In this document: piece by piece, positions 1-13,202 of the stretch | Position numbering within the stretch: the stretch's first letter is position 1 | How the letters are laid out: each line of letters starts with the position of its first letter | From: Seriola aureovittata | Taxonomy: Eukaryota > Chordata > Actinopteri > Carangiformes > Carangidae | Assembly (NCBI RefSeq): GCF_021018895.1 | Contig: NC_079382.1 | Location: 13,714,501 to 13,778,500 of the forward strand | Direction of reading: 5' to 3' | Length of the DNA: 64,000 bases | Notes under the pieces: generated by a model | Seen by the model: only the letters and a program-made list of their open reading frames with translations | What the model was told of the DNA's origin: nothing | The model's database searches: none | Translations under genes and position numbers: made by a program

Positions 1-2134
1 CACCCCAATAGTAGATCTAATAATGAGTCAGCAGGACAATATCAAAGCCCAAAATGGCATAAACATCAAAATCTTACATAATGTTAGACAAGACGATGGC
101 TCTTTGTCTCTCCACTGCTTGTTGTTGTTGCTCAGTTATCCATTAAATGACTCTGCATGACCATACAGTATCCGTGTGTTGTCCTAGACATTGGTGGTGT
201 TGGAGGTGTGAGAGGGGGTTTTCCTCCCTGAGAATCGATGTCTTGTGGTGATCATGTGTTATTGAATATCGCAGATCTGGCCAGCAGGGCTTGGCTTCGT
301 CCACTCTCCCCCACAGGGACTGTTATACAGCTGCTCTGTAATCAATCATTATGATATGAGGACTCTGCCACATCAGGGTCCTCGTTTAGCACAGCGTTTT
401 CTCGACTGCTGCACCATGTTTGAGAGGTGTTTGTGTCCTCGCAATCAAATTGCTTAAGAGGCTTAATAGATAAAAATTATTCCTACATTATAGAGTCTTG
501 AATAAATGAGGATACATGTTCTTGCATAATTAGATTTTAGTCTTGCTGATTACACAATAATTCCTTTGTTCATCTCTTGAGGAGACCACTCAGAATAGTT
601 AAGCCACTTCTAACTGACCCATCATCTGTGCATGAGAAGAAGGATTGTTGGCTGGTTCTGGGGCTTTCAGATAAAGTTATTTATTCCCTTTTTGATGTCT
701 GTAAGATAGAACTAATGAAGCATGAGTTTCTCATCAGAAAAGAGCAGTCCTTTGGATTTTGCATGTTCAATATTTCAAAAACAGTCTCTGTTGAAGTCTG
801 TGCTGGCTCCTCCAATGTGCTGAAAATAGCATCTTACATCCATTACATCACGAGCCTCTGTGGACTTGCTCACCCATCTTTGCCTCTGCTGTTGTTTCAC
901 CCTCTTCTCTTTTTGGTCCATGATTCATCTTTCAATCTGTCCATGTACCTGTTAGTTCTTACTCTGGAAAAACAACAGTGCAGATGCACCAGGCTTCCCA
1001 TTTTGTCTGCAAGAACTCAACCAAAATGGCTCTTTATCCCACGGGGCTGGCAGTATGTAAAACAACTGTAACACTTACACAGAGCAGGACAAAACTTATT
1101 AGGATGTGTCTTACATAAAAAAATTAAAAAAAGTCCTCACACCGAAATGACAAAATTGGTATTCTGTTAGTCCCTAACAAACGACCCATATGCCCATTGT
1201 GAAAATTCATATCCTGCAGGTTTAGGCATTTGCATGGCTGGGAGAGGCTGACAAATGATGCTATCAAGTTGCGTTATGGGGAATAAGGAATCCAGTGTTT
1301 TTGGGTCTTGACTCTGCACTGGGGACCACAAGTCAGTCTGCTGAATCCATTTTGACCAACTATTTATTTTTTTAAAATTAATATAATATGACTCTTGTGA
1401 GTTCCCCAGCTTCATGAAAGCACAATACCAAATCACTGAAACGTCCCTTTAGGGTTCGGGAAAGATGGTGGTCTTGGTTTAGAGAAAGACGATGTAAAGT
1501 ACCTCACTTACAGTAGCTTCTTCAGTAGATCGTGTAAATGCAACCAAGAAGCCTTAGTGACAACCTTTTTTTTCTACAGGTTTCCGACGCTTATTATCCA
1601 GATGTTGAAAAGGTGTAAAAGCAGCGTCTCCAGGACACATACGTAATCCTCACTCCTCACAGCTGTAACTACCTCAGTAAACAGCCTCTGGAAGTATCCA
1701 CTCACAGTCACAGCGTCTGCCCCCCAGTGATAATGGAAGCTGAAGATACAATGTGAAATGAGCCTTTATCTGCCTGTCACACAATAAGTGAGGAAGAACG
1801 CAAAACCTTCATATTACTTGTATTCCATTCATGGGAGTCAACCGTGTGTTTCTCCTTCTCTCTTCCTCTTTATCTTTGTTGTCAGCTAAAGAACCTTCTC
1901 CCCGAATCACTGGGTTTTCAGCATCAGACAGCTCCATCAGGTCATTTTTTTCGGGGCTGGTTATTTACAGTGTTCCTCATTTCCTCTGTCATCCCTTCTT
2001 TCACGAACCTGTTCACCTCTCTGCTGCCTTCCTCTCTGTTCTGCTCTTTTTTTGCACATCATCCATTTTTCATCGGCCCTGGTCCTGATGCAGCACTAAC
2101 TGCATCACAGAGCAGAGTGGAGGATGTATGAGGT

Positions 2135-2136
<2 letters not shown>

Positions 2137-2226
<90 letters not shown>
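2137..2226. repeat. (TG)45 microsatellite
   Basis: A pure TG dinucleotide run of about 90 bases, followed by a G-rich stretch. It translates as a meaningless Cys-Val run, which is not a gene. Confidence 0.97.
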
Positions 2227-2228
<2 letters not shown>

Positions 2229-2404
2229 GTGGGGGTGTTTTATAACGGTGTGTCTTTAGTGCTGGTGGGAGTCAGAACATTTGAAGGACAAACAGTGAAT
2301 CATAGTTGCGCTGCAGTGGTTCCAATCTCTTCGGCTGAGATTTACTGTATTGACAAAACACACGACTCGTACATCACAGTTCCTGTCCAATCACAGTGAC
2401 AAAC

Positions 2405-2580
2405 AGTGGTGGGAAGTGACTCAGCACATGTACTCAACTACTGTACCTCAGGACACTTTTCAGGGGTTTTTACTTAAATATTTCCATTTCATGCTACATT
2501 ATACTTCAACTCCACAACAGCTCAGGGAAAATATTGTACTTTTCCTCCACTATATTTAATTTGAGGGTAATTGTTAGTGA
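2405..2580. repeat. Fragment of a widespread teleost interspersed repeat
   Basis: Contains phrases typical of a very common fish repeat, such as tacttaaatatttccatt, then atgctacattatacttc, then a block ending attgtacttttcctccac. I recognise the family from its wording only and have not aligned it to a repeat library. The copy is diverged and has no coding capacity. Confidence 0.5.
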
Positions 2581-3260
2581 TGACTTTGGAGATTAAGAAT
2601 TAAAAAATCCTGCAATAAGAATAGAAAAATGTGACTCTATGTGATATTAAACTAGCCAACATAAGATAAAAACTATGTCCACCTCAATCAGATATAGGCT
2701 TACCATGAAATGCTGCTTATTTGTAAATGCAACAAAACAATAACCAAACAATATAGTATACCACAATATAACACAGCCAGCGCTGTTCTGCCTGCATGTT
2801 CACCTGCTTTTCATACTTTAAATACACTTTTTGTCTCCTGAAGTTTCCATTATATGCAACTAATTTACACCAGCAAATATGTTTTAAGAAAAACATGTCT
2901 TCCTTTTTATCAATATAATGAGGAAATATTTTGAATGAATCTACTGTATGTGCAAAGTTGCAAAATCTCCATACAGGATGTATCTGCAAAAACATTGTAC
3001 CCTTGTACCACTTGTACCTCATTTATTTGTATACTGTAGCTGCTCATGGCAATGAAAGCCTGATTCATGGTTTAATTGTTATGGTCTCACACTCAAAGCG
3101 CTTTGTGCGGAAAAGTTTGTAGTTAATCTATGAAAAAGTCAGCTCTGACTTCAAGCATGAGATGTAGTGGGGCACATGATTCAAATCCTGGTCTCTCTAT
3201 ATAAACATCATTTTTATGAGACAGCGTTTCCCTCAGGGACATTTATTATGCTACTTAATC

Positions 3261-3690
3261 TACTGGTCAAAAGTTTAACAACACCTCCAATTTCCCAGAA
3301 GTTTTTTTTTCTTTTTACATAATTCAATGTCTCAGTGTTTCTGAAATTAAAGCCTAGAGCAAATAAACAATTGGAGATTTTGCAAAAAGGACTCATGCAA
3401 ACTTCTCATTGAACTAAACTGAATCTAAGTTTTTTTAATCATCTAGCAGCCGAATAATTTGTGACAAATTTGTCAAATATTGTTCAGAGAGTTCGTCCCA
3501 ACACTGCTGCAGAAGTTTCCATGAGTGCACTTCACCTTTCAACTAGTTCATCCCAAACCAGCTCCATGGGGTTTAAGTCTGGAGACTGTGCTGCTCTTAC
3601 ATCGTGTGAAGCCATCGTCTGGTTCTTGTCTTCTCATGGTTCGGGTCATTATCTTGCTGTAGGATGAACCCCCTGACTATCCAGCACGTC
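3261..3690 (-). mobile_element. Decayed Tc1/mariner-type DNA transposon, 3' part
   Basis: On the minus strand, around 3665-3640, the translation gives LQQDNDPN, the hallmark block around the second catalytic Asp of Tc1 transposases (usually QQDNDPKH). Around 3575-3525 it gives QSPDLNPMELVWDEL, the block containing the third catalytic acid (usually SPDLNPIEHLWDEL). The two blocks are separated by stop codons and frame changes, so the enzyme is dead. The sequence starting near 3261 (tactggtcaaaagttt) looks like the terminal inverted repeat of fish Tc1-like elements. Only this end is visible; the N-terminal DNA-binding half is missing or too decayed to see. Confidence 0.8.
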
Positions 3691-5157
3691 TTTCTTTGTT
3701 ACTTGTCTTCTTTCTCACCGTCCTGACCGCAATGTACAGCTCCACTTCCTGCAGTACAGTGTTGTTCTGATAATACATCAGAGGGGCCTTTGTGCAGACA
3801 GAGGGTTTGTAAGTCTTCAACAAAAGGAATTGTGTGCATTAACTTTAAAACTTCATTTACATCCATTGCTGAAGGAAAACTATAAATTAACCAATTTCCT
3901 CATCCCTGATAAAGGCCTGTTTTTCATTCAATTTACATGATTTTTAATCTCCTATTAGCATTTTGAACTTCATGTCACCAACTCGAGATGGATGATATCC
4001 AAAAATGCAAAACATGTCTCCTCCTCCAACAACAAACCAGACTCCAGCTATGATTGAAAGAAGTCGTGTCGTCACAAAGTTAAAGTGCTTTTCGTCACAA
4101 ACCATACACTGTATGGGATGTTGTGTTTGGACTCTTTAAGTGGTGTCTTATGATGCCCACCGCTGTCCCAGGATAATTAGAAACATACAGCAAAGTCAAT
4201 GAGATGGTCACTGCTCACTCATTTGAGCTGAAGGGAAATGTTGTTTTAAATGCCAAACAACTGCTCACTGCTTATGTAATATATCCTGATTGTCTCTGAA
4301 TTACCCAACTGATCAGACATGAGAAGGATTTTGGCCTGCTTTCTTAAGACTGCAATATTTCATAAATAGTGCATTAGTCTGGTGACAGCAACAAACACAT
4401 TTTCCAAGTTGTAGCAGAGATTTCTGCATGATTGAGACAAGCCACCATGACTTAACGTGTTTGTACGTGTCGAGGCCGTTCACGTTTTTTTAGACTAGAT
4501 AATTGCATTAGTGGAAACCCATATACTGTTGCTGCTCTGTTAAGCTGACCAATGAAAGTAATGAGACCTTTTTTTTTTTTAAAGCTGATTTCTTTCACAT
4601 GTCTCTTTTAACCGTGTTAAAATGAAATGGCTCCCAGCAACATGTGAGAAAAAGGTCTTTAAAAGGACACGAGTGGGAACAAGATTTTGGCACACCTCTA
4701 ATGATCTGTGGAACGCAGTTTTAGAACAAGTTCCTCCTCGAGCAATAGATATGGGCTCATATAGGAAACTGTTCACCAAACCGAAGTTTTGCACATGCTC
4801 TGCTCTATGCACAAAGTTTTCTGTTCAACCTTTGACCCGTGCTCTTTAATGTTAGCTTAAGACCTGGCGGCTGTGACTGGCCATCAAACATGCATAACAT
4901 GGTGGCCATCACTTCCTCATTGGTCATGATGTCTAATGCTTTTAAACTGGAAGAGCTCAAAACCTCCATCCCCATGTCAGACGGATCAGGGACATTATGT
5001 TTCATCTTCAGTTGGAGAAGATAAAATGAATCTGGAACAAATTGTTTAATTGTAGGATGAGAGTACTTCTATAAATGTCTTTGGTACTGAATAATGTTGG
5101 AGCTATTTATACATGTATATTCGATAGCTAATGTGGCTCCTGTGCATGTAAAGACTT

Positions 5158-5240
5158 TACCAGGAGTGGGGTTCGAACCCACGTGGACATATGTCCATTG
5201 GATCTTAAGTCCAACGCCTTAACCACTCGGCCATCCTGGT
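5158..5240 (-). tRNA. tRNA-Leu (anticodon UAA)
   Basis: Read on the minus strand, this forms a complete 83-nt class II tRNA cloverleaf. The 7-bp acceptor stem ACCAGGA/TCCTGGT is followed by a discriminator A. The D-arm contains the A box (TGGCCGAGTGG), the T-arm contains the B box (GGTTCGAACC), and the extended variable arm is as expected for leucine. The 5-bp anticodon stem TTGGA/TCCAA closes the loop CTTAAGA, so the anticodon is TAA (plus-strand bases 5205-5207). There is no intron and no encoded CCA, as is normal in eukaryotes. It decodes UUA codons in cytosolic translation and is transcribed by RNA polymerase III from its internal promoter. No run of four or more T follows within about 100 bases, which is unusual. 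Confidence 0.95.
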
Positions 5241-8093
5241 GTGTTCTGGGCAGGTATTCACCAGGTATTCATGATTTTCAGAAACATGTTTCTCACTATG
5301 TGCTAACACTTCTACCCTACAAGGTGATAATGTTAATGTTGGGTTTTTACCTTGTTCCATTGCCCCCACTCTGACAAAAAAATCAATCAATCAAGGCAGT
5401 TTTAATTTAACTTCATTAACCAATTTTATGTTTGCTAAAGCTAGTTTTTATGTTTTCTTATTGATATTTCCATATGTATAATTTAGTATCACAAAACACG
5501 AACACATTTCTGCAAAACTCTGAACTCTGTTGTTAAGAAATGTTGATCGGTTTTGTTGAGTCGCACCTGTTCAAGTTGACACCCTTACATAGATAAGAAC
5601 TACAGTTATACAATACAAACTCAACAAAAGTATAAAATACATCTTTAGTCAAATTGGAACATTATATGTCCAAACAGTATTCCAGTTAACTTATGTTTGC
5701 ACATGAACAGAACAACATGATCGTGTTGCAACATCTTCAGGAAAGTACCCCACAGAACTAAGATTTCATTGTCTGTGCTGATAGAAAATAAATTAAGATC
5801 ATTAGAGTTGTGGCCAACTCCAATTATGTTCAACTCAACTCTTTTTCAGTCCCTTCTTTGTAATGTGTGAACTCTCTGTTTTGCTTCTTGCTGCTGCTGG
5901 AGAGGTATGTACAGATTTCAACTTTAAGGAGCCATACGTGCTGCCTCCTGATGACGTACACTCTCCAAAAATATGTGACTTTGTGTTTTGATAACTCTGG
6001 GTTTAAGGGACATATTTAACCCTGAATGTGCCAAAAACCTAGATCAAATGTGCAGACATTGGTGGGGCAATAATCTATGAGTAATTTGAGGCCTAAAGCC
6101 ATAAAAAACAAAGTCTGGTTTAAGTATCATACTAATGAAAACCATGTTTATAGCATCTGAATGTGTTCCAGACAACCCTCCACCCACCACCACCAGTCAT
6201 CTTCTTTTCTCACATATGACTCTGGAGCTCTGATGCTTATCAGTGCTCAGAGATATTTAGAGATTCATGACAGGGGGGGTCAGTGAAGGGGGTGGATTTG
6301 TTATTTCAGCCCAGTTAGAGAGGCAGGCCCCTGGGGTCAAATGCTGGCCAGTGCGGCCTGATTATGATCGTGTCCTGTGGGGTCTTTGCTGCAACAAGGC
6401 TGTTGTTGTTGTTTGGCTCCGTTTGCTGTTCAAGTGTAGCAGCCGCACAGATGAAGGGACGGGGGGTGATGAAAAAACAGACAAATTGTGGGAGGTATAG
6501 AGACTTGGGGTGAAAGGGTCAGTGATGCTCTGATGTAGGTAGAGGAGGACGTTTCATCTGTTGTCCTAAAATGACAGCTAACAGGTGTGTGGACACTGCA
6601 GCTTCAGGGTTACTCAAGTCTTTTTAGCTTTCATTTTCTCTCTCTCTCTCACACACACAGACAAACACTCACAGAAGGACACACACATTTGAGTCTCATC
6701 TTATTTTATCCTTCTGGTGTTTTATTTATCTAATTCAGTGTCCCTCAGGTTCTCTTCTCACAATGTGTATGTGAACCAGGCTGAAATCAGACACAGCTGA
6801 CAGTCACACAAGCTGATAGATGTGGTTTCCATTGCTTACAGGTTGTGGACTGCACATCATGAATATATATTTTTTCTTCTTTTTTTTTTGTGCAAAATAT
6901 CCTTTCCAAAGATATGGTCTTATATATTGGGCAAGTCCACGTCAAATCACAAGTGTCTGAGAGCTGGCCATAAACATGAAACAACAACTGAACATTTGCT
7001 TTAAAATCTGTGTTAGAGGAGTTATTAAATAACTGACACAAATTCCTCTCAGTGCATAAATATTCAAGGTGTGTAGTCATCCTGGAGCTGCAGACGCTGT
7101 CTTATTCATTTTTCATTGCTCTTGGATTTTAGGTCAAAATTCAAACGTGAATGTTAGTGTTTCTTTCTAGTCTCGTGATGCACCCATCCAACCTTCTTTC
7201 TCCCAGTCCACATTGCACTGCCTAAACTCAGGTTATCTGTCTTATATAACCTCAGTCCTCTATTTTCCCCAGATTTAAAACGTATACAGACGTATACAGT
7301 ACTTTTCCAATGCATGGAACCTATTGGGATCCTATTTATGGAAAATAACACAAGGCTGAGCTGACCCCTGCATGTCTGGATGAATGTAAATGATCGTGGA
7401 AACAAGGAATTTTATATGTATATATATATAATATGTATTTTATTCAGGCTTGTCCTCATTTTGTGACCTGTGTCTATTTTGAGTCCAGGTCTGAAGTCTC
7501 ATATCTACTGCTCTGATTATAGCAATAAAACTTGAAATGAAAAGTAATTCATCCTGATATAATGAGAATTTTTGAGGTGGTCAAACCTATTTTAAAATTA
7601 TCATATTACTGAGTTTGAGTTTAATCTAAGCAGAACGGGTCAGTTATTTTTTCTCATGAATTGAAAGACAGTTTCTTTTTTAACTTTTAGCCAAACACAA
7701 GAGTCAATGTGACTTTCATCCATTAGGGATAAACTGATAGAAAAGCTGGCAGCCACACCTTTGGACGAACACACAGACAGACAGGGTGTCCATATACAAA
7801 TTGTGTCTGCCAGCGAAGAGTTGACAGATTTATTGTAGCCTGCCTCTCTTCCCGAAAGCCACCATAAATAAAATCACACATTCTAACCTGGTGTGTATGT
7901 AGAGCAGAAGTGGACGAGACGGCTGGAACGACAGAGGGAATACTGGCAGAGGGAAAAGAAGGAGGAGAGTGGATAGTTACCACTGTAAATCCTTCATACA
8001 TCTGGATATGACTTAATGTTGTCAGACTTACTATCTCTTGTTTGGCTTTGCTTGACTTGTTCAGTGTTTCTTTATTCCACTCTGAGCTGCACA

Positions 8094-8094
<1 letters not shown>

Positions 8095-8124
<30 letters not shown>
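8095..8124. repeat. (AC)n microsatellite
   Basis: Pure AC repeat of about 30 bases. Confidence 0.95.
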
Positions 8125-8126
<2 letters not shown>

Positions 8127-8729
8127 TGTGCGCACAGAATCACAGGTACCCTCAGTCTGAGCACCTGAGCGGAGTTAATGGCTTGTGGAAACAGTGAGAG
8201 TGTTCTTCGGGGGTCTTGTCGGGCTTTGATCTTTGGTATCTACTGAATGTGGGGGTCAGGGATAATCGATTGGGGGCTGGCAGGGGTGAATAGACATGAA
8301 GGGGAGAGGGAGACGGACATCACGGTCACACGGGCCCCTGAAGCCTCCCGTCAGACCTGGGTGAAATATTTATTGTTAAATACCTCTCGCTGCAAGTTGA
8401 GGTTTTATGGAGACGATCGATATTTATCACACACACTAGAGAGTTGTGTCAATCTTCTCACGCAGCTGTCAGCAAGAAAACAAATGTGTTTCGCAAAAAT
8501 GCCCGAATGACTTTTTGGAGTACTTTGAAAGACTGTTTTTGGCAGTTTATTAGAATTTTCTCTGCATTGTTCTCTTCACTTCCTGTAACCAAAAGAAGAG
8601 TGTCTTCTTGTAGCAGGAAACACAATGTTTCTGCGTCTGCTCCTATAAAAAATCTGGATATTTTGCTCTAAAATCAGTAAGAGCTGCCAACAATTAACCC
8701 ATAGATGGAAGGCCTACTCCTCATCACTC

Positions 8730-8880
8730 AGAGCATATTCTTCCTCATCCTCTTCCTCTTCCTCCTCCTCCTCACTCTGCCCTCTGTTTCTCTTCTTCGT
8801 CTCTCCTTTCCTGTCTTCACGTCTCTGCTTCACCTCCTCTCACTGCTCTGTTTTTATCTCTCCGCTCCCCGTCCCCCCAG
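8730..8880. repeat. Polypyrimidine (CTT/CCT-rich) tract
   Basis: Strongly strand-biased C/T-rich sequence of about 150 bases. The plus frame reads as a run of Leu and Ser codons and should not be taken as a membrane protein. Confidence 0.75.
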
Positions 8881-11800
8881 TCGCGCCCAGCCTCCCACCT
8901 TTGACGGCGTCCTCTTCCTTTCGTCTTCCCTGCGACTGTCCACACCTCAGAGGTCAGAGGCTGTGGGGTTAACTATCCCGAAAAAAAACCCTACGACCCC
9001 ACAGAGAGTCTGAAAGCCTATTATCTCCTACTGCCAGTTTGTACAAGGTTGAAATGCTAAAGTAGCGCTCAACAGTTATGTTTTTCTCCTCCTGCATTTT
9101 CAGCAGCACCTCAGCTGAGTCACTGTCAACAAACTGGCAATAAAATGACCACGTCGGCCAGATGCAGACGGTTTATGGCTGCTGTTCCCGCTTCATCGCC
9201 GTTGTGTAATGATTGATGTTCATAGCTAGTATTGTGGTGAGCTGGAAAATGTTAGCTGACTGTATCTGATATCTGTTTATTTCTTCAAGGATTCTCAGAT
9301 TTACTCAATCCACTATTCTGCTGCATTAACCCTGTACTTTAGACTTAGACCTTTAAATCCATCTCGATAATAACTTATTGTATAAATCTTAAAAAGGAAA
9401 CGGAATCAAATGCAGACCTTTTGTACACGTGAGCCCCCCAAATCAATTTCACCCTCAGTTTAAGGCTCCTTTAAACTATTCCTGCTCTCTATCTGATACC
9501 ATTATGAAGACAAGCCTCTTCGGTTTAATTTGAGCGGACCAGATTTAAATAAAGGTCACCAATCCTCTTTTTGCCTACTTAGTTCAGCCTCTTCTCTCAA
9601 GCTGTCCTGAGACTAGAGGTCTGGGTTTTGAGATGTGACTGGCCAGCTGCGTCACCCTCTTCTTTTCCATTAACCCCCTCCTCCTGCATACTGTGTTTGG
9701 TTTAAGGCATATAAATCTCCTCCGCTGGCCTTTGTGGAGTGATTTAGGAGACAGCGGGTCGTCTCTCCTCAGGAGCCACCGAGTAAAGAGGTGCAGCCAA
9801 GAAGTAAATGAGAGAGGCAGATAAGAGGGAAACAAGAATCAAAGATAAAATTGGGGATGAAAGTGAAAGCAGAAAGAGTGGTAAAGTGAGAAAAAAAAAG
9901 GTCATAGGAAAATGGCAGAGGAGACTATCTAATCTTTAACACTGCTGATCCTGAAACTGCTGGCTACTGCAATCAGATGGGAAAGATTTTATGTTTATTA
10001 TCTTAAGGCATTTGTTTTTGTGGTATTTGTTTGTCATTAAAGGCGCGCCAAAAACAATTTCACACAATGTTTAAATGTCTGAAGGTTTGTGAACGCACTT
10101 ACTACCAGAGTTTTCCAGTCAAAAAATATTGTTGCTGGCCAAGAACTGTGGCTCCATGAGCTGAAGGTTCAGCTCCATGTCATGCAAACAGAGCACTGTT
10201 AACGTGTGCATGCTTTAGTGATCCAGTGCACGAACAAATTATTCCGTCAACACCTTAGTCGAAGCCAATGATGCTGCAGCACAGGTGAAATCACTAATAA
10301 CACAACTGTGTAAAAAAAAACACTCTAAAGTGAAATGTCATGGGGGGGGCTCGACAGGGTGAAACAGTTTCCTTCTCCCAGGTAACGTGACACTTTGGAA
10401 ACACATGCCACATGCCATTTTTGTTTTGTTTCAAGAATAAGACTGGAATCGGTCAGTATTTTACATATTGTCAACAAATCCCATGAAAAGGTCATAATGA
10501 TATAGTGCAGTATATGTCTGTCTTGCAATACTACTCTTGTTCCTACTGAAGATTTGAAAATCTTTAAGAATCGTGACACAAAATATATAGATTAATTCAG
10601 TCATTTCCTTAAACAGCAGGTAGCTGTAGTTTTGTTTTGCAGCTGATGTTACTCAAGCAGTTATTTCTGTTATGTCTGAAGTCTTGCTTGCTGCCTAATG
10701 GATGCGTATAAGCACTTAAATGGAAGAGGCTGCAGAGAGGGAGGGCGAGGGATAAAGTCATTATTTGTGAGTATTAAGCCTCTTGTGATAAATGGAGATG
10801 AGACCAAGAACAAATGAGCAGAAAGGAAAGAGGCTGTAAGAGAGGCAGGAGTAGTTTACTGATACTTTGTCCTTGAGGCTTAATGCACCTAGTGAACTTA
10901 GTAAACTCAAAGCGCTACTCAAGCCCATGAATCCTCTAAGCCTATAGATGCAGATCAGAAAGGACACATCTATCTATAGATAGAATTGTGGCTGCTAAAC
11001 TAATTTAGATTTGATCATGTTACATGGTAAACCAGACAGAAAACAAAACAGTTAGTTGTTTTTTTTCGCCCCTGCTGTTGTTTTGTTGTAGCAGATGTTT
11101 TGTTCCTTCATGCATTTTTTGCAGCAGCAGGTCTAAGTCTGGCTTTGGGTCTTTTTGTGGCAGACCATGTTGACCAGGCAGACGTCAAAAAAATGCACAA
11201 CTGGCAGTGAAACTTACATATTCCATCCGGGGACTTGAACTGAAAGGAATTCAAAGCAGCTCAGAACAACGACGAAGTGCCGGTATCAGTTTTTGGGTCA
11301 GTTCAGATTCAGTTCACTGAGATGATAAACTAAAACTGTAATTCTTATAATTCCTTCACCTCCTCCCTGCACTCTGAGTCATTTCTGTGCGAGAGGGATA
11401 TGAGATCCTTTAGAGAAAAATCCTCTTTCCTTGCTTGGTTACGTGAGAGTTGTTAAACACAAATATTGATGACTCACTCCAGAAGTGTTGAAGCAAGGTG
11501 AAAAGTTTAAACCTAAGAGTCCATAAGTAAAAGTCAGACAGGCATGTAGATCCAATTTAACCTTTATTTTTAACCTTGAATTTTCTCAAAATGTACATTC
11601 AACATTTATTTTATTTCCATTTTGCGACAAAAACCAAAAAACATCACTCTGATACACACCTTCTAAAAAATGTTATTTAGTCAGCCCTGAACAGTAACAG
11701 AACGACATGACATCAAACATTTACATCCACATTCATGCATCAAAGTCTCACACTTCTGTCACCGCAAATAACAATGATGGCGGATCGTTCTCCAAAACCC

Positions 11801-13154
11801 CAAAAGGTTCAGTGACAACAATCTTTATGTGTAAAGCCAACATCTTTTAAAAATCTCCTCTCTTTATCCAATATCTGTGTATGCAAACTGGCGCAGTTAT
11901 CGTTAGAAAAATATTGTTTTTATAGCAAATAAAATATCGTTATGGTATGGTTAGAGTGGTTACAGTTTATGAATAGGCACATATTCGTTGCAGGTTTGTG
12001 ATGGGACACAATACTTCCTACACTGGGCGGAGTTTCCATGGCCCAATAACTTCATTTATCCCGATCCCGAGTCCCTCCCTGCCAGTCCAGATTCTCTTGC
12101 CATTGCTTGCACTTGCTGTGGTGGGAATATAGCGGCAACATTTTTGACACCCGTAAGAAGGAGTGGCATTTTGACGGGGGTCAGAGGGGGCTTATGAAGT
12201 AACTTAAAGACAGAGGTGGCCCAAGGGTGAACATTTTGGGGGAGGCGGGCTTAAAAAAGAGGGAAGAGTCAGGTGTTGGGGGGGATCTGTGGAATTTTGG
12301 TGAAGAGAGGGCAAGGAATGCTGGGAATGCCAGTCATGAGGTTGGCCAGGGGAGGGCGGGGTCGCTGCAGGTCTGGAGGTCAGCTGTGGGCTCACACACC
12401 AAATCTGATCAGAGGTCCCGATTGCTTTAAAAGGACAAAAGTGACAGGGTCGCCCTCCTCTGCGTGAAACCAATTGAACCAATCAGCTTTTTATGTGTGT
12501 GAGTGTGAAGGCCTCTCATATGCAATAAGAATCTGAAACTTCAAATATATTTCTTATTTCTTGTAAAGAATCAACATGTGGGCCCTGCTCACATGCAGGT
12601 TGCAAATGGTCACGGCATTGCTTTACACAAATAAATGTCAAATGTTATCCATCTCCTTTCCTTTTTCCCAAGAGGATGTAGTAGCTACATAAACCGTGCT
12701 CTGATTTACACTCGCATGTTTTTGCTCAACTGTTGTGTTCCTGGGTGGATCAAGCCTTTTAGACAGAAGGGCACCATGAGCACTTAAGGAACTGTATTGC
12801 ACATGACCTCACTGCGAGGGGTTCTCCGTGTCTCTACGAGGTTAGCAGGGTGGGAGCACTTGGCTCGCGCCGAACAAGAATAAAAAGCATAGCTGTATTG
12901 TGTTTTTATTTTATTTTTTTGTTCTGAGATGTCTGATTACATCTGCAGCCAATCACAATCACTTGCAGTAGAAGCCGCCTCACCACTGAAGGAGTTTGGC
13001 AGAAAAGAAGCCAACGCAATCAAAATCCTGATATTTTGTGCATCCAACAAATGAGTGACTCAAGTTCGTTGGCCTGAAGTGTAGCCGCCTAATTAATGAA
13101 CTAGGAGAGGCCAGGGTTGCTGCAGTATTGACAGAGAGCAAGAGTGTATTTTAG

Positions 13155-13168
13155 GTGTGTGTGTGTGT

Positions 13169-13201
<33 letters not shown>

Positions 13202-13202
13202 T
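13155..13202. repeat. Interrupted (GT)n microsatellite
   Basis: GT repeat with one GA interruption near 13173. Confidence 0.95.

Larger units (their letters stand above)
1..5157. other. Non-coding stretch, probably akap12 intron 1 or upstream flank
   Basis: No reading frame here has the features of a vertebrate exon with matching splice sites and a recognisable product. The stretch holds a long GT microsatellite, a piece of a common teleost interspersed repeat and a decayed Tc1-like transposon, all listed separately. The downstream akap12 exon starts in mid-protein, so this is most simply the large first intron of the alpha transcript; that is inference. I looked for an N-myristoylated MGAG-type akap12 start and did not find one. 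Confidence 0.55.

Noticed and set aside
577..1071. 164-codon plus-strand frame
   Set aside because: It has no recognisable domain, no splice or promoter context, and a composition like surrounding non-coding DNA. Chance open frames of this size are expected in 64 kb.
2124..2399. Cys-Val repeat frames at GT tracts (also near 14.86, 15.14 and 44.77 kb)
   Set aside because: These are translations of dinucleotide microsatellites, not proteins.
8705..9013. Leu/Ser-rich frame resembling a transmembrane protein
   Set aside because: Produced by a CTT/CCT polypyrimidine tract; the hydrophobic run is a composition effect.
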